In this document: one piece after another, positions 1 through 7,052 of the stretch
Numbering within the stretch: position 1 is the first letter of the stretch
Layout of the letters: every line of letters begins with the position of its first letter
Assembly: GCA_963205035.1 (NCBI GenBank)
Contig: CAUJII010000115.1
Span: 1-18,143, forward strand
Direction: 5' to 3'
DNA: 18,143 bases
DNA from: Spirochaetota bacterium
GTDB taxonomy: Bacteria; Spirochaetota; Leptospiria; Turneriellales; Turneriellaceae
Position numbers and translations under genes: made by a program
The notes under the pieces: model-generated
What the model saw: the letters and a program-made list of their open reading frames with translations, nothing else
Database searches by the model: none
Told to the model about the DNA's origin: nothing

Positions 1-454
1 AAGTGTAATTGGGATTAAACCCGCAATACGCTACATTGTCGTTACTCACCTCAACAACCGCAAGCTCCATGAACCGGTCGTTCTCGCCTGAATAATTGAA
101 AGCATTCTCATAGACAATAAAATCGATCCCCGCCCCGTTCTTGATTTTTTTACCCAGCCACCGAAGCGTCAGGTGCGTCGATGCACCACTGGTATCGAGC
201 GAAAAAACATCGAGACTACCCTGGCTTACGCCCTTGCCGAAAACTCCGTTCGCGGCATTCTGCTTCTCAAAAAAACCAGCACCCGTATGCCCGGGGGCCT
301 CGACTACGGTGTCTGCAAGATACACACCCATTTTCGGATTAGGATCGTTAAACGAAATTGTTTGTTCTTCGATGGGTTCCCGGCTCATCTGAGCACAAGC
401 GCCAAACGAAAAGCTCAAGAACCCACAAATAAAAAGAGAGAAAATTTTTTTCAT
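1..454 (-). CDS. LIC_13355-like lipoprotein, 3'-truncated by window edge
   Basis: An open frame of 151 codons runs from ATG (452-454) off the left edge without a stop, so the protein is partial. The N-terminus is a lipoprotein signal peptide: MKK, a hydrophobic stretch, then lipobox FGAC with Cys at residue 20. The mature part contains a segment reading GSLDVFSL, then HLTLRW, then GAGIDFIVYENAF, then VVEVSNDN. This pattern resembles the Leptospira LIC_13355 lipoprotein family and related surface proteins; I recognise it from memory, not from a search. A cobalamin riboswitch with its own promoter lies directly upstream, so expression is probably lowered by B12. That suggests a role at the outer membrane in cobalamin capture, perhaps with a TonB-dependent receptor beyond the window. 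The SD (GAGGG) sits inside a small hairpin. The lipoprotein and the frame are certain; the family is likely; the function is inferred. Confidence 0.8.
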   Translation of the reverse strand, partial: MKKIFSLFICGFLSFSFGACAQMSREPIEEQTISFNDPNPKMGVYLADTVVEAPGHTGAGFFEKQNAANGVFGKGVSQGSLDVFSLDTSGASTHLTLRWLGKKIKNGAGIDFIVYENAFNYSGENDRFMELAVVEVSNDNVAYCGFNPNYT

Positions 455-459
455 ACACA

Positions 460-472
460 GCCCTCAAAGGGC
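460..472 (-). promoter_or_regulatory. SD-sequestering hairpin (riboswitch expression platform)
   Basis: On the minus strand GCCCT and AGGGC form a perfect 5-bp stem with a 3-nt loop. The strand that follows the loop carries the GAGGG Shine-Dalgarno sequence of the lipoprotein gene, about six bases before its ATG. This is the arrangement expected of a translation-blocking expression platform downstream of the cobalamin aptamer. The stem is short, so real folding with the aptamer needs modelling. Confidence 0.5.
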
Positions 473-540
473 CCGCTTGCTCTCTGATTAGAAAAATTTT
501 CAGAAAGCGCTTCGCCAAAGCACCCGTGACCTCGGGGCAC

Positions 541-700
541 TTCGACAAGAGTTCCAGACTTGCCATCACCCTCGCCCCCTCTCCCAGAGGGAGAGGTCGG
601 CGACGAGGTAATTGCTCACTGTTGCGGGTCAGTACCGGATTCTCACCGGTTTCCTCTTAGGGGGAATCACTCATACGACGCGACCAGAACTTGCGCGTTC
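541..700 (-). ncRNA. Cobalamin (B12) riboswitch aptamer
   Basis: Read on the minus strand, 614-632 gives CTGACCCGCAACAGTGAGC and 635-649 gives CCGG-TGAGAAT-CCGG. Together they match the conserved core of cobalamin riboswitches (GGTGnnAATCC, then CTGnCCCGCAACnGTnAGC). A B12-box-like segment, AAGTCTGGAACTC (549-561), follows after a variable hairpin of 8 bp (578-585 with 589-596). The 3' end of that box can pair with CAAGTTC (687-693), closing the aptamer as expected for P1. The box is degenerate compared with AGYCMGGAGACC. The element sits between a good promoter and the lipoprotein start at 454, so it should act on that gene. The class is clear; the exact ends and the ligand (adenosyl or methyl form) are not. 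Confidence 0.87.
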
Positions 701-729
701 CCATCGCGTCTGTGTCCCCTCTACGAGAA

Positions 730-757
730 CTATTACGAATCGGATGCACGGCGTCAA
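730..757 (-). promoter_or_regulatory. Predicted sigma-70 promoter of the riboswitch transcript
   Basis: On the minus strand TTGACG (752-757) is followed after 16 bases by TAATAG (730-735). Transcription would begin around 723, about 30 bases before the 5' side of the aptamer. The position fits a riboswitch leader, which strengthens both calls. Confidence 0.6.
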
Positions 758-788
758 GAATTAGAGAGGTATTTCCATATTTTTGGGC

Positions 789-982
789 GCGGGATAAATC
801 AGGTGGATATCCTAAGGCTTTGCAAAAAATTTTGCCTCGAAGACTTTAGAAAATCCCGAGTGCCAGCTTTTCCTTTTAGAAAAGCCTCGCATAACGGTTT
901 GCAACCTGCTCGGGATTTTCATGGGTATTCATCTTGAAAGGCGGGAAAATTTTCCGCCGTGGCCCCACCTGATTTATACCGC
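789..982. repeat. 194-bp element with terminal inverted repeats and nested hairpins
   Basis: The ends are an inverted repeat: 789-806 and the complement of 965-982 agree at 17 of 18 bases (core ATAAATCAGGTGG). Inside is a 12-bp perfect inverted repeat, GAAAATCCCGAG (849-860) with its complement at 909-920. Three local hairpins are also present: 816-836 (GC, A-run, T-run, GC), 866-885 (GCTTTTC / GAAAAGC, loop of six) and 940-958 (GGCGG / CCGCC around AAAATTTT). The halves are roughly symmetric, each with a terminal repeat, an A/T-cored hairpin and the inner repeat. Size and ends are like a MITE, or the element could be a structured RNA. No clear target-site duplication is seen, only GC at each outer edge. 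It lies between the riboswitch promoter and the SET genes and has no coding signal. Confidence 0.65.
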
Positions 983-1065
983 ATACCTCACCGGAAATTA
1001 TTTTTTTTGATTGTGTTATTGATTAGAAAACTAAAGGCGGCATCGACAACTTCTTTGAGGAGTAC

Positions 1066-1749
1066 ATGATAAGCAAACCCACCGCCTCGCTCGTCGAGGC
1101 AACAAACGAAACCATCCCTTGCGAAAAGGCAGACGCTGCTGCGGAGCCTCCTTCGGGGGAAACCCCAGTCGAAATCAGACCAACCCGATTTGGCAAAGGT
1201 GCCTTTGCCAAGAAACCATTCAAAGCGGGAGTGCGTATTCTACAATTCCACGGCCGCCTCTATTCAAAACAAGAGTACCTCAGCAAACTCGACCCTGTCA
1301 AGTGCCACTTCATGCAAATTGGTGAGGACACTTTCTTAGGGCCGTCGACCAGCGCCGACAACTTCGTCAACCACTGCTGCGAGCCCAATGCAGGGCTTGT
1401 AATTGAGAAAGGGAAAGCATACCTTATTGCGGTGAGAGACATTTATCCCGAAGAAGAGCTGACTTTTGACTATTCGACTTCGATGGCAGAAGATCACTGG
1501 GAAATGGACTGCGCTTGCGGCGCATCGAGTTGCCGGGGGCACATCCGCGATTTCAAGTATCTCGAGCCTGCGCTCCAAGAAAAATACATCGAAATGGGCA
1601 TTGCGCCCGACTTTGTCATCCGCTCTGCGGGATTAAAAAATCCCCGCGATCTTTTTTACGCGGCTGCCGCCAATCAAAGTCTACCGCCGAAACGCAAGCG
1701 GAGAGCAAAGACTGTAGTCCCCCTCATCCATGTTGCACCCGCATATTGA
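1066..1749 (+). CDS. SET-domain protein-lysine methyltransferase (first of a tandem pair)
   Basis: ATG at 1066 is preceded by a good SD (GAGGAG). The 227-residue product has an unstructured N-terminal 35 residues and a SET domain from about 36 to 140. SET motifs are NHCCEPN (102-108, the NHxCxPN motif) and ELTFDY (131-136). A post-SET-like cysteine cluster (C149, C151, C156) follows and would bind zinc together with C105 or another SET cysteine. The tail (209-213) is a basic KRKRR patch, which could contact nucleic acid or an acidic partner. The family transfers methyl groups from SAM to lysine side chains; bacterial substrates are mostly unknown. No signal peptide is seen, so it should be cytoplasmic. 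The second SET gene starts inside the last 20 bases of this one, which suggests translational coupling. Confidence 0.88.
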   Translation: MISKPTASLVEATNETIPCEKADAAAEPPSGETPVEIRPTRFGKGAFAKKPFKAGVRILQFHGRLYSKQEYLSKLDPVKCHFMQIGEDTFLGPSTSADNFVNHCCEPNAGLVIEKGKAYLIAVRDIYPEEELTFDYSTSMAEDHWEMDCACGASSCRGHIRDFKYLEPALQEKYIEMGIAPDFVIRSAGLKNPRDLFYAAAANQSLPPKRKRRAKTVVPLIHVAPAY

Positions 1750-2221
1750 AGTCAGAGGAAGCGCGATCGAAGGACGGGGTCTTTTCGCAAAAGCGGCGAT
1801 CCGGCGCGGAGAGACTCTTTGGCGCAAGGAACAAAACGAACGCTACTTTACGCGCTCTGAAATCGACGCGCTTTCAGCCGATGAGCGCGAACGGTTTTTC
1901 AATTATTCGTACCAGGTTGGCCCAGACGCTTTTTATGGCACACCTCAGGGCGAAGCGTTAGACGATGCCGATTATATGAACCATAGCTGTGAACCGAACA
2001 CCTGGTTTGAAGCCGACGGCTCGATGACTGCGATGCGGAATATCGAACCTAACGAAGAGATTACGTACGACTATGCGACGAGTGAAGGCCGCAGCGATTT
2101 TCTCTTAAACTGCCGCTGTGGGACACCCTCTTGCCGCAAGGTGGTGCGTGGGAGTGACCTACGCGAGAATCAAAGACTGCGTGAAAAATACGGCGGCCAT
2201 GCAATGCCACACGTTTTTTGA
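1730..2221 (+). CDS. SET-domain protein-lysine methyltransferase (second of a tandem pair)
   Basis: The 163-residue product is nearly a bare SET domain. It opens with GRGLFA (15-20), the usual N-terminal SET motif. NHSCEPN (84-90) forms the SAM/knot motif and EITYDY (110-115) supplies the catalytic tyrosine region. The post-SET-type cysteines CRC (128-130) and C135 complete it. It is more canonical than its upstream neighbour (NHSC rather than NHCC). ATG 1730 lies within the 3' end of the first SET gene and has no evident SD, so it is probably translated by coupling. The two differ in length and lack the high identity of a recent duplication. It ends 5 bp before the stop of hisF on the other strand. 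Substrate unknown. Confidence 0.88.
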   Translation: MLHPHIEVRGSAIEGRGLFAKAAIRRGETLWRKEQNERYFTRSEIDALSADERERFFNYSYQVGPDAFYGTPQGEALDDADYMNHSCEPNTWFEADGSMTAMRNIEPNEEITYDYATSEGRSDFLLNCRCGTPSCRKVVRGSDLRENQRLREKYGGHAMPHVF

Positions 2222-2226
2222 AGAGG

Positions 2227-2985
2227 TTAGAAATCCAACCTCATGGGAAACCCTCGTTGGCTCAAATACTCTTTCAGATCAGGGATTTTAAGCTCGCTGA
2301 AATGGAAGAGCGATGCCGCCAGCGCGGCGCGCGCCCCGGCTTCAAACGCTTCGGCGAAATGTTCTTTCGTGCCCGCGCCCCCCGATGCAATCACGGGTAT
2401 CGATACAGCACGCGCAATACGCTCTGTAATTGTTAAGTCGTAGCCCGTTTTTGCGCCGTCTCTATCCATCGAGGTTAAGAGGATCTCTCCCGCCCCGCGC
2501 TCTTCTGCCTCTTGCGCCCAATCGACAGCGTCTCTGCCTGTGGGAGTTCTTCCCCCATGCAAATACACTTCGTGGAACGCACCGTTGTACTTTACATCGA
2601 TTGCGCACACAATGCACTGCGAACCAAAATACTCTGCGCCTTGCGTCAGGAGAGTCGGGTCTTCAAACGCTTGAGTATTCACAGAGACTTTGTCGGCGCC
2701 TTCCGCTAAAATCACTTTCATATCATCCCGCGTACGGATCCCGCCGCCCACGCAAAAGGGAATGAAGACATGCTCTGCGACTTGCTTCACCAAGTCGATG
2801 ATGATGGCGCGCCTTTGAGAAGACGCAGTGATATCTAAGAACACGAGTTCGTCCGCACCTTGCGCGTCGTATGCTTGAGCGCACGAGACTATGTCGCCTG
2901 CGTCTCTTAAGTCGACAAAATTGACGCCCTTAACGACACGGCCGTCTTTCACATCGAGACAGGGAATAATGCGCAGAGCGTTCAT
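2227..2985 (-). CDS. hisF: Imidazole glycerol phosphate synthase cyclase subunit HisF
   Basis: HisF closes the imidazole ring in histidine synthesis, converting PRFAR plus ammonia from HisH into imidazole glycerol phosphate and AICAR. The 252-residue length is normal for the family. The (beta/alpha)8 barrel opens with IIPCLDVKDGRVVKG; the catalytic aspartates are D11 and D130 (AIDVKYNG). Phosphate-binding loops are visible: VGGGIRT near 80-85, TSMDRDG (171-177) and ASGGAG (200-205). The start overlaps the stop of the RNase J gene (ATGA, 2982-2985), so it is the last gene of the dut-RNase J-hisF operon. No other histidine gene is in the window, so hisH must lie elsewhere. Confidence 0.97.
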   Translation of the reverse strand: MNALRIIPCLDVKDGRVVKGVNFVDLRDAGDIVSCAQAYDAQGADELVFLDITASSQRRAIIIDLVKQVAEHVFIPFCVGGGIRTRDDMKVILAEGADKVSVNTQAFEDPTLLTQGAEYFGSQCIVCAIDVKYNGAFHEVYLHGGRTPTGRDAVDWAQEAEERGAGEILLTSMDRDGAKTGYDLTITERIARAVSIPVIASGGAGTKEHFAEAFEAGARAALAASLFHFSELKIPDLKEYLSQRGFPMRLDF

Positions 2986-4646
2986 ATAAGAATCACTTGG
3001 ATATAAGGCGTAGCGTCGAGTTTCTCTTCGTGAACACGGCCCAGCCCAACACGAAATTTTTTCTCGAAATTTTCTTTTTGGCTGCCGCGAAACGATGCGG
3101 TAATTTTGGCGGCTTCGTTAAAAAGTTGCGGAAGCATCTTCTGCTGAAACTCTTGGCTCATGACGCCAGTGTACGTCAGGTTTTGTAACTCCATGCGGCT
3201 CTTATCAAGAACGGCAATACAGACACCTGCTTCACCCAGATGCACCCGGTCGCGGTAAAGACGCTCTTCAAAATGGATTTCCGCGCCCTCGACAAGGCAG
3301 GTTTCATCAAGAACCGATTCGACAAAACGCACGCTGTCTTTCAAGGCATAGATTTTGTGCCCTTCGGTAACGGTAACCGTCGTCTTTTTATCCTGCGCCC
3401 ACTTCAAGAAAGAGCGTAAATGCAAGGGATCGCCATGCACAGGGATGATGTGTCGCGGCTTGAGATACGAGATGAGCTTTTCCATATCGCCCCTTTTGCC
3501 GTGCCCGCTTGCATGGACGTGGTGTTCTTTCCCCAGTCCAATCACCTCTACCCCCAGTGCCGCTGCATTGTTCAAGCATTCTAAAATCGGGCCATCGTTA
3601 CCGGGGATCATACTCGCGGAATAAATGAGGGAGTCGCCCGCTTTGAGCTTCAGCTTAGGCATCATCCCCTGCGTGAGGCGCGTGAATGAAGAAAATTTGT
3701 CCGCCTGGCAACCCGCGACAACCCAGAGCGCATTCTGGCTCGAGAACGGCGGTTGTTTTCGCAAGTGCAATGCCTCGCTAATTTCTTTCGCTTGAAACGC
3801 CGCTTCGAGATGGCCTTTTATCGATCGTCCCAAAAAGCCCAACGGCCGGCCCGTGTCTTTCGTTATTTTCGCCAACGCGCGGATGCGTTCAATTTGCGAA
3901 GAGAATGTCGTGAGAAAGATGCGGCCTTTAATCGACGCAATGAGCTTCGCTAAGGACTCCCCCACGCTGCGCTCGTCTGCTGATTCCCCTTCTGCAAGAG
4001 CACCTGTTGAATCGATGAAGAGATAATCGACCGGTGCAAATTTCTTGAGGAGCGAAACCTTGTGCCGCACCTCATCGCCTTTGAGTTTGAAATCGCTCGT
4101 GAAATAAATACGCTGCGTGCCTTCCAAAGGAAGGTCAACCTCTATACCGACTGAAAATGTTTGCGGGATAGAGTGCGGCATAAAAAAAGTATGCACACGA
4201 AACGCACCGACAGAGAACTGAGTATTATCTTCAACTAAACAAAATTTCCACCGCGTGGGATCAATCCCACGGTCCTTGAGACGATTCACAACGAGTGCTG
4301 TCGTAAAAGGCGAGGCGTAGATCGGTGTGCCCTGTGGAATGACTTCTGTTAAATGCGGCAGAGCTCCGATGTGGTCTTCATGCCCATGCGTTAGAATAAT
4401 CGCCGACGGGGGAAATCCCAAAAGGAGCTGACGGTTCGGCAAAGACTTGTCCATCCCCGGCGTGTGACGGTTTGCAAACCCTGCACCGCAATCGATCCAG
4501 ACTGTCGAGAGCCCATGGTGAAAGACCGTGAAGTTCGTGCCGAATTTCCCGACGCCACCGCCGAATGCGAAAAAAACGCCGTCTTCGCCTAACCTGCGCG
4601 GGTAGTCGATAACTCCCGCTGTGTCAGAGCTTACCTGTGGAACCAA
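2982..4646 (-). CDS. rnj: Ribonuclease J family metallo-beta-lactamase nuclease
   Basis: RNase J is a zinc-dependent 5'-3' exonuclease and endonuclease of mRNA decay and rRNA maturation. With the chosen start the protein is 554 residues, close to B. subtilis RNase J1. Metal ligands are visible: HGHEDH (H87, H89, D91, H92), HSIP (H158), SD (D185) and PVHGD (H404). The beta-CASP motif ASGHG (H382) is present, and the conserved RNase J C-terminus ends GLGRVHEEKLDATPYIQV. I prefer TTG 4644-4646, preceded by GGGAGAGG and overlapping dut by 23 bp. A longer frame from TTG 4730 exists, but its arginine-rich extension is only the alternate frame of dut motif 5. The neighbours dut and hisF are co-directional. 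Family membership is certain; J1 versus J2 cannot be told. Confidence 0.93.
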   Translation of the reverse strand: MVPQVSSDTAGVIDYPRRLGEDGVFFAFGGGVGKFGTNFTVFHHGLSTVWIDCGAGFANRHTPGMDKSLPNRQLLLGFPPSAIILTHGHEDHIGALPHLTEVIPQGTPIYASPFTTALVVNRLKDRGIDPTRWKFCLVEDNTQFSVGAFRVHTFFMPHSIPQTFSVGIEVDLPLEGTQRIYFTSDFKLKGDEVRHKVSLLKKFAPVDYLFIDSTGALAEGESADERSVGESLAKLIASIKGRIFLTTFSSQIERIRALAKITKDTGRPLGFLGRSIKGHLEAAFQAKEISEALHLRKQPPFSSQNALWVVAGCQADKFSSFTRLTQGMMPKLKLKAGDSLIYSASMIPGNDGPILECLNNAAALGVEVIGLGKEHHVHASGHGKRGDMEKLISYLKPRHIIPVHGDPLHLRSFLKWAQDKKTTVTVTEGHKIYALKDSVRFVESVLDETCLVEGAEIHFEERLYRDRVHLGEAGVCIAVLDKSRMELQNLTYTGVMSQEFQQKMLPQLFNEAAKITASFRGSQKENFEKKFRVGLGRVHEEKLDATPYIQVILI

Positions 4647-5091
4647 ACTTTCCCTCTCCCCTCTCGCTCGCGCCGAGTTTCTCTTCGCTCCACTGAATGG
4701 TATATGTCTTCTCGAGAAGGAGTTGCGCAATACGCTCCTTCGGTTGGAGTATGTAATCTTCGGGACCTAAGTTTATGAGCGGAACGAAAATTTCGCCCCG
4801 ATAATCAGCATCGATAGTGCCCGGTGTATTGATAGGCGTTAATCCGAATTTAACCGCGAGGCCAGAGCGCGCGCGGATCGAAATATGATACCCTTGTGGT
4901 ATTTCCACCGCGAGACCCGTTGGGACTGCAGTGATAGTGCCTTTCTGAAGAACGATTTCTTTTTCGAGGCATGCGTGTACATCGTACCCCGCAGCCATTG
5001 GGCTTTGCCTGACGGGTAATTGTGCTTGGGAGGCTTTGCGCTGAAACTTGATTTGCACTGACTCCACGGATTGACTTAAGCGGCTTTTCAT
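4624..5091 (-). CDS. dut: Deoxyuridine 5'-triphosphate nucleotidohydrolase (dUTPase)
   Basis: Dut hydrolyses dUTP to dUMP and pyrophosphate, which keeps uracil out of DNA and feeds thymidylate synthesis. All five motifs of the trimeric family are present (numbering from ATG 5091, 155 residues): AGYDVHA (34-40), RARSGLA (73-79), GTIDADYRGE (91-100, with the expected catalytic D94), ERIAQLL (119-125) and the glycine-rich GKFGSTG (147-153). The start is uncertain: an in-frame GTG at 5124 adds 11 residues, and a GTG near residue 12 would shorten it; none has a clear SD. This is the first gene of the dut-RNase J-hisF operon and is divergent from lspA. Confidence 0.95.
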   Translation of the reverse strand: MKSRLSQSVESVQIKFQRKASQAQLPVRQSPMAAGYDVHACLEKEIVLQKGTITAVPTGLAVEIPQGYHISIRARSGLAVKFGLTPINTPGTIDADYRGEIFVPLINLGPEDYILQPKERIAQLLLEKTYTIQWSEEKLGASERGEGKFGSTGKL

Positions 5092-5144
5092 ACACGGCGT
5101 AAAGTCAGTAGTACGTGGCGACACGAGGTCGACCGCTACGCCGC

Positions 5145-5200
5145 TGCCATGGCTTGCGCTGAGCCTGTCGAAGTGAGGGCATCTTCGCGGCGTGCCCCCT
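5145..5200. repeat. Dispersed-repeat-like intergenic palindromes
   Basis: The gap between dut and lspA contains TGAGCCTGTCGAAGTG, preceded by a small stem GGCT/AGCC, and then GGGCA with TGCCC pairing around an 11-nt loop. The word TGAGCCTGTCGAAG (and its complement) recurs in intergenic palindromes of many unrelated bacterial genomes, which I state from general recall. Only one copy is in this window, so repetition in this genome is unproven. It could also contain the divergent promoters of dut and lspA, which I cannot pick out. Confidence 0.35.
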
Positions 5201-5242
5201 TAAATGGCTTGTAGCAGGGTTTCGCTTACCCATGCTGCCTTG

Positions 5243-5773
5243 ATGTCACACTGGCGTTTGAAATTCACTCCGTCTTTTATTGCGGTTCTCCTTGTTGTTT
5301 ATATATCCGACCTGCTTTCTAAGCTTTGGGTCCTTGGCCATCTCAAAGAAATGGGCAACAGCAAAGAAGTCATCTCAAACTTCTTTTATTTAACACTGAC
5401 ACGCAACGAAGGGGGAGTTTTTGGAATCCTACAAGGGTATGCCTGGCTTTTCCAAATTTTGACAGTTTTCGCAATCCTTTTTCTCCTTTTTTATTACTAC
5501 CGAAGCCCAGAAACATCCCGCGTTTTTTCGTTGGCGATTGCCTCGATTTTAGGCGGCGCGTTAGGTAACTTCACCGACCGTTTTTATAGCGGCAGAACAG
5601 GCGTTATCGATTTCATCGACTTGCGCTTCGGGTCATTCCACTGGTTTATTTTCAACGTCGCCGATACATTCATCTGCATTGGCGCTATTCTCTTAGCGAT
5701 CGCCTTCTATCAATTCGAGAAAGCAGAAAAAGCGGCACGCCTCGAAGCCGAAGAAGAGTCAGGGAAAAGCTAA
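5243..5773 (+). CDS. lspA: Lipoprotein signal peptidase (signal peptidase II)
   Basis: LspA is the inner-membrane aspartyl protease that removes the signal peptide of lipidated prolipoproteins just before the lipobox cysteine. From ATG 5243 the product is 176 residues with four membrane helices (about 11-30, 67-86, 94-110, 135-155). Conserved elements are SDLLSK (22-27, the DQxTK position), NEGGVF (55-60), LGNFTDR with catalytic D112, and FNVADT with catalytic D141. The tail after 158 is charged and acidic. An in-frame ATG at 5204 would add 13 residues; neither start has a good SD, and 5243 gives the usual short N-terminus. The stop overlaps the purA start by one base (TAATG). Likely substrates in this window are the lipoproteins at 1-454 and 10242. 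Confidence 0.95.
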   Translation: MSHWRLKFTPSFIAVLLVVYISDLLSKLWVLGHLKEMGNSKEVISNFFYLTLTRNEGGVFGILQGYAWLFQILTVFAILFLLFYYYRSPETSRVFSLAIASILGGALGNFTDRFYSGRTGVIDFIDLRFGSFHWFIFNVADTFICIGAILLAIAFYQFEKAEKAARLEAEEESGKS

Positions 5774-7044
5774 TGCCAGCAACGCTCATCGTGGGCACCC
5801 AATGGGGTGACGAAGGCAAAGCAAAAGTCATCGACTATCTCGCAAAAGAGACCGACATCGTCGTGCGCTACCAAGGCGGAGCGAATGCGGGCCATACCGT
5901 CAAGGTCGGTAACGACAAGTATATTTTTCGTCTCATCCCCAGCGGGATCTTATACCCGCGCACTATTTGCGTCTTAGGTGGGGGGATGGTCATTGATCCC
6001 GACGCTCTTTTCGACGAAATCAACGAAATCGAATCGAAGGGCATCGAAGCGCGGGGAAGACTGCGCATTGCAGACAATGCCCACCTCCTCATGCCATACC
6101 ACAAAGAAATCGACATCCGCAGCGAAGAGGCGTCGGGTGCTTACAAAATTGGTACGACAAAGCGCGGCATCGGGGCTTGTTATTCCGATAAAGTCAACCG
6201 CCACGGCATCCGTGTCGGCATGCTTTATAGCGATGCGTTTTATACCGACATCTTACCCCGACTCATCGAAGAGAAAAACAAGATTCTTGAAAAAGTGTAC
6301 TCAGCCCCACCCGTTGTCTTTACGGATCTCAAAGAGAAGCTCCTGGCTTTGCGTGAAAAAATCCGCGACATGGTTGTTAATACACCGTATTATCTCAACA
6401 TGGAACTCGCCTCGGGCAAGCGTGTTCTCTTGGAGGGGGCGCAAGGCACGATGCTCGACCTCGACTTCGGCACATACCCCTATGTCACAAGCTCGAACCC
6501 AACAACTGGAGGAGCTCTCTCCGGGAGCGGTATTTCCTTCCGCTATCTCAAAAGTGTCATTGGGATTACCAAAGCATACTCAACACGCGTGGGCGAAGGT
6601 CCTTACCCCACCGAATGCCATGGCGAAGAAGGCGAAGTTTTACGCAAAGCAGGCAACGAGTTTGGGAGCGTAACGGGCCGACCACGCCGTTGCGGTTGGT
6701 TCGACACCGAAGTCGTGCGCCATGCTGCGCGCATCAACGGCCTTTCCGCATTGGCGCTTACAAAACTCGACGTTCTCGATACTTTCAAGACAATCAAGGT
6801 CGCGACGGGCTACGAGCTCGACGGCAAGCGAATCGACTACTTCCCGTCGTGCCGCGTTCCGCAGCTTCAAGTTATTTACGAAGAGTTTGCAGGATGGCAA
6901 GAGCCGACTTCGCACATCACAAAATGGAAGGCGCTGCCAAAAAACGCACGCAAGTATGTTGAAGCCGTTTCTCGCTTCTGCGGAGTTCCGGTTGCGTGGG
7001 TGTCGGTGGGGCCAGACCGTGAAAACACTATCGCACTGCACTAA
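5773..7044 (+). CDS. purA: Adenylosuccinate synthetase
   Basis: PurA makes adenylosuccinate from IMP, aspartate and GTP, the first committed step to AMP. The 423-residue length is standard. Catalytic D13 lies in WGDEGKAK and catalytic H41 in NAGHT. Other signatures are GTTKRGIG, LLEGAQGTMLDLDFGTYP, TRVGEGPYPTE and GRPRRCGWFD. The glycine-rich loop usually reads GDEGKGK; here the second glycine is alanine (A17), a conservative change that leaves the catalytic residues intact. It is coupled to lspA by a 1-bp overlap and followed after 8 bp by pgsA, so it is part of a plus-strand operon of otherwise membrane-related genes. Confidence 0.97.
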   Translation: MPATLIVGTQWGDEGKAKVIDYLAKETDIVVRYQGGANAGHTVKVGNDKYIFRLIPSGILYPRTICVLGGGMVIDPDALFDEINEIESKGIEARGRLRIADNAHLLMPYHKEIDIRSEEASGAYKIGTTKRGIGACYSDKVNRHGIRVGMLYSDAFYTDILPRLIEEKNKILEKVYSAPPVVFTDLKEKLLALREKIRDMVVNTPYYLNMELASGKRVLLEGAQGTMLDLDFGTYPYVTSSNPTTGGALSGSGISFRYLKSVIGITKAYSTRVGEGPYPTECHGEEGEVLRKAGNEFGSVTGRPRRCGWFDTEVVRHAARINGLSALALTKLDVLDTFKTIKVATGYELDGKRIDYFPSCRVPQLQVIYEEFAGWQEPTSHITKWKALPKNARKYVEAVSRFCGVPVAWVSVGPDRENTIALH

Positions 7045-7052
7045 TATTCGAG

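Noticed and set aside
560..937. Plus-strand open frame of 125 codons
   Set aside because: It lies over the riboswitch and the palindromic element, has no SD, and its product is low-complexity with no domain. RNA structure explains the sequence better.
789..982. Element as a CRISPR array or tRNA cluster
   Set aside because: The repeats are inverted, not direct and regularly spaced, and no cloverleaf or CCA-type acceptor is visible.
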